Translations under genes and position numbers: made by a program
In this document: one piece after another, positions 5,757 through 7,007 of the stretch
Numbering within the stretch: position 1 is the first letter of the stretch
Layout: each line of letters opens with the position of its first letter
Notes under the pieces: generated by a model
The model's input: the letters and a program-made list of their open reading frames with translations, nothing else
The model's database searches: none
Told to the model about the DNA's origin: nothing
Origin: Deltaproteobacteria bacterium
Lineage (GTDB): Bacteria; Desulfobacterota; Dissulfuribacteria; Dissulfuribacterales; UBA3076
Assembly (NCBI GenBank): GCA_027004315.1
Contig: JALTHV010000297.1
Location: forward strand, 1-7,007
DNA: 7,007 bases
Reading direction: 5' to 3'

Positions 5757-6938
5757 ATTGGAGATGATCTTATATCCACCTATCCAGGTGCCAATCATGC
5801 TGCCAACGCCAGGCAATAGAAAAGCCAGGAAGATCTTAAGCAGTCTGTTTTTCCACCAGCCAGTCAGGGTAGACATGTCTTCCAGGACTGTCTCAAATTC
5901 CATGACTACAGGCGGCCGGACGAAGGCCTGGATAAAGGCAGTGACATAGCCAGCGCCAATGACCGGTGTCAGGCTGGTTATTGGCGCAGCGACAAAGGCA
6001 GCGATAATGGTAAGGGGATGGGCAAGGGCCAACATGGCACCAATGGATGAGGGAATGCCGTTGGCCATAATCCAATACAGGATATTTTCTCCAGCTACCT
6101 TACTTCCTTTTTCCCAGGCAATTGCCCCGAGAGAGGCAAGAATTACTGCAGGAACCGACCAGCCAAACACCTTCCAGATCGGCGAGACAGGAGGGATGGT
6201 ATTGATCTCATCTAATTGAGCGTGTTTCTCCTCCTGTAAGGCCCTTTTGATTCCATCGACATGACCGGCCCCGATCACGGCCACGACCCGCTTACCCTCT
6301 ACAGCCTTGATTTTTTCTGCCAGGAATGTATCCCGTTCATCAATGAGGACCTGTTTCAGTTCCGGAAGGGCATGACCAAATTCCAGCATAAGTTCTGAAA
6401 GGACATCTGTCTTCTTTAATTCATTCAGTTTTTCTTCAGTGATTTCCGTCCGATCGAACAGACCAATCAAGAGATTGGCCAGGAGATAGCCCTTTCTATA
6501 GAGAGAGGTAATATGCCAGGCCCTTCGAAGAGTGACCCTGACATCGCGGTCGCATAGGGCTATGGGGATATCGTTTTCTTCAGCAGCCCTTGTGGCCTCT
6601 AGGAGTTCAGTGCCTGGCAGCACACCCATCTGTTTCCCTAATTTTTTTTGAAATGAGGCCAGCATCAGATTGACTAACAGGGTGCTGAGCTGCTTCTTGC
6701 GTATAAGCTCTTTGAGGTCTAGAGACTCCCAACGCCTCTTCTTGGACAGGGCCTCGTAGCGTTTGGTGTCCAGCTCTACACACACGCAGTCTGGCATCTC
6801 GTTTTCAATGACTTGGCGGACGAGATTGACCGACTTCTGAGAGATGTGGGCCGTCCCCACAAGGATTAATTCCCGGTCTCCTAATCGAACGATGTGAACA
6901 TCTGACGGATAATCTCTATTTAAATCAATCGATGGCAT
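5748..6938 (-). CDS. TraB/PrgY/GumN-family membrane protein
   Basis: A member of the TraB/PrgY family, named for enterococcal proteins that shut down pheromone activity and related to the TIKI-type putative metalloproteases. Its substrate here is unknown. It has 396 aa, the usual size. The soluble N-terminal domain (1 to about 250) carries GTAH (28-31), VELD (54-57), DRD (130-132), ERD (201-203) and GAGH (223-226). The two GxxH motifs and the acidic residues are the likely metal-binding and active-site positions. The C-terminal part (about 255-396) is hydrophobic and glycine-rich, with perhaps four membrane helices. The start is well constrained: an in-frame stop lies seven codons upstream (6957-6959) with no other start between. 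However, the leader (CTAATAAAA before ATG) lacks a Shine-Dalgarno. TTGACG at 7001-7006 on this strand resembles a -35, but no matching -10 was found. The family call is strong, the function open. Confidence 0.9.
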   Translation of the reverse strand: MPSIDLNRDYPSDVHIVRLGDRELILVGTAHISQKSVNLVRQVIENEMPDCVCVELDTKRYEALSKKRRWESLDLKELIRKKQLSTLLVNLMLASFQKKLGKQMGVLPGTELLEATRAAEENDIPIALCDRDVRVTLRRAWHITSLYRKGYLLANLLIGLFDRTEITEEKLNELKKTDVLSELMLEFGHALPELKQVLIDERDTFLAEKIKAVEGKRVVAVIGAGHVDGIKRALQEEKHAQLDEINTIPPVSPIWKVFGWSVPAVILASLGAIAWEKGSKVAGENILYWIMANGIPSSIGAMLALAHPLTIIAAFVAAPITSLTPVIGAGYVTAFIQAFVRPPVVMEFETVLEDMSTLTGWWKNRLLKIFLAFLLPGVGSMIGTWIGGYKIISNLF

Positions 6939-7007
6939 TTTTATTAGAGACCAGGGCTAAAATTTGAAAGGGGAGTCCGGCTTACTTTCATATCGGATTT
7001 CGTCAAC

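Overview
The window reads as ordinary chromosomal housekeeping DNA from an anaerobic bacterium, most likely a member of the Desulfobacterota (the former delta-proteobacterial sulfate or sulfur metabolisers). The lineage is an inference from three things. The ATP synthase c subunit has a signal-peptide-like N-terminus and the Cys/Met-rich first hairpin helix (GCGIGMGM...ARNPEV) that I recall from Desulfovibrio-type c subunits. The F0 genes atpB and atpE are followed directly by a terminator rather than by the rest of the atp operon. A selenocysteine tRNA is also present. GC content looks intermediate, with frequent AGG and ATA codons. No species can be named from the sequence alone.

Layout from left to right: the 3' part of atpB (F0 subunit a, cut by the window edge), an AT-rich spacer of about 130 bp with palindromes and a strong Shine-Dalgarno, and atpE (F0 subunit c), all on the plus strand. 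A hairpin at 967-1005 with T-runs on both sides then separates atpE from a convergent 818-residue UvrA-like protein on the minus strand. A 114 bp divergent gap carries a promoter for selC, the tRNA-Sec gene, on the plus strand. After a 192 bp gap come uppP (undecaprenyl-diphosphatase) and an htrA/degQ-like periplasmic protease in a tight two-gene operon. A TraB/PrgY-family membrane protein on the minus strand converges on the protease gene, and their 3' ends overlap by 9 bp.

Functionally this is a set of separate modules: proton-driven ATP synthesis, a possible DNA-damage recognition ATPase, selenocysteine decoding, and cell-envelope maintenance (carrier-lipid recycling plus periplasmic proteolysis). 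I see no mobile element, CRISPR array, toxin-antitoxin pair or defence island, and no clear new multi-gene system. The points most worth a second look are the UvrA-like protein, which appears to lack the insertion domain while keeping the UvrB-binding region and has Asn for His in its second H-loop, and the tRNA-Sec gene, whose eighth acceptor pair is a G-G mismatch.
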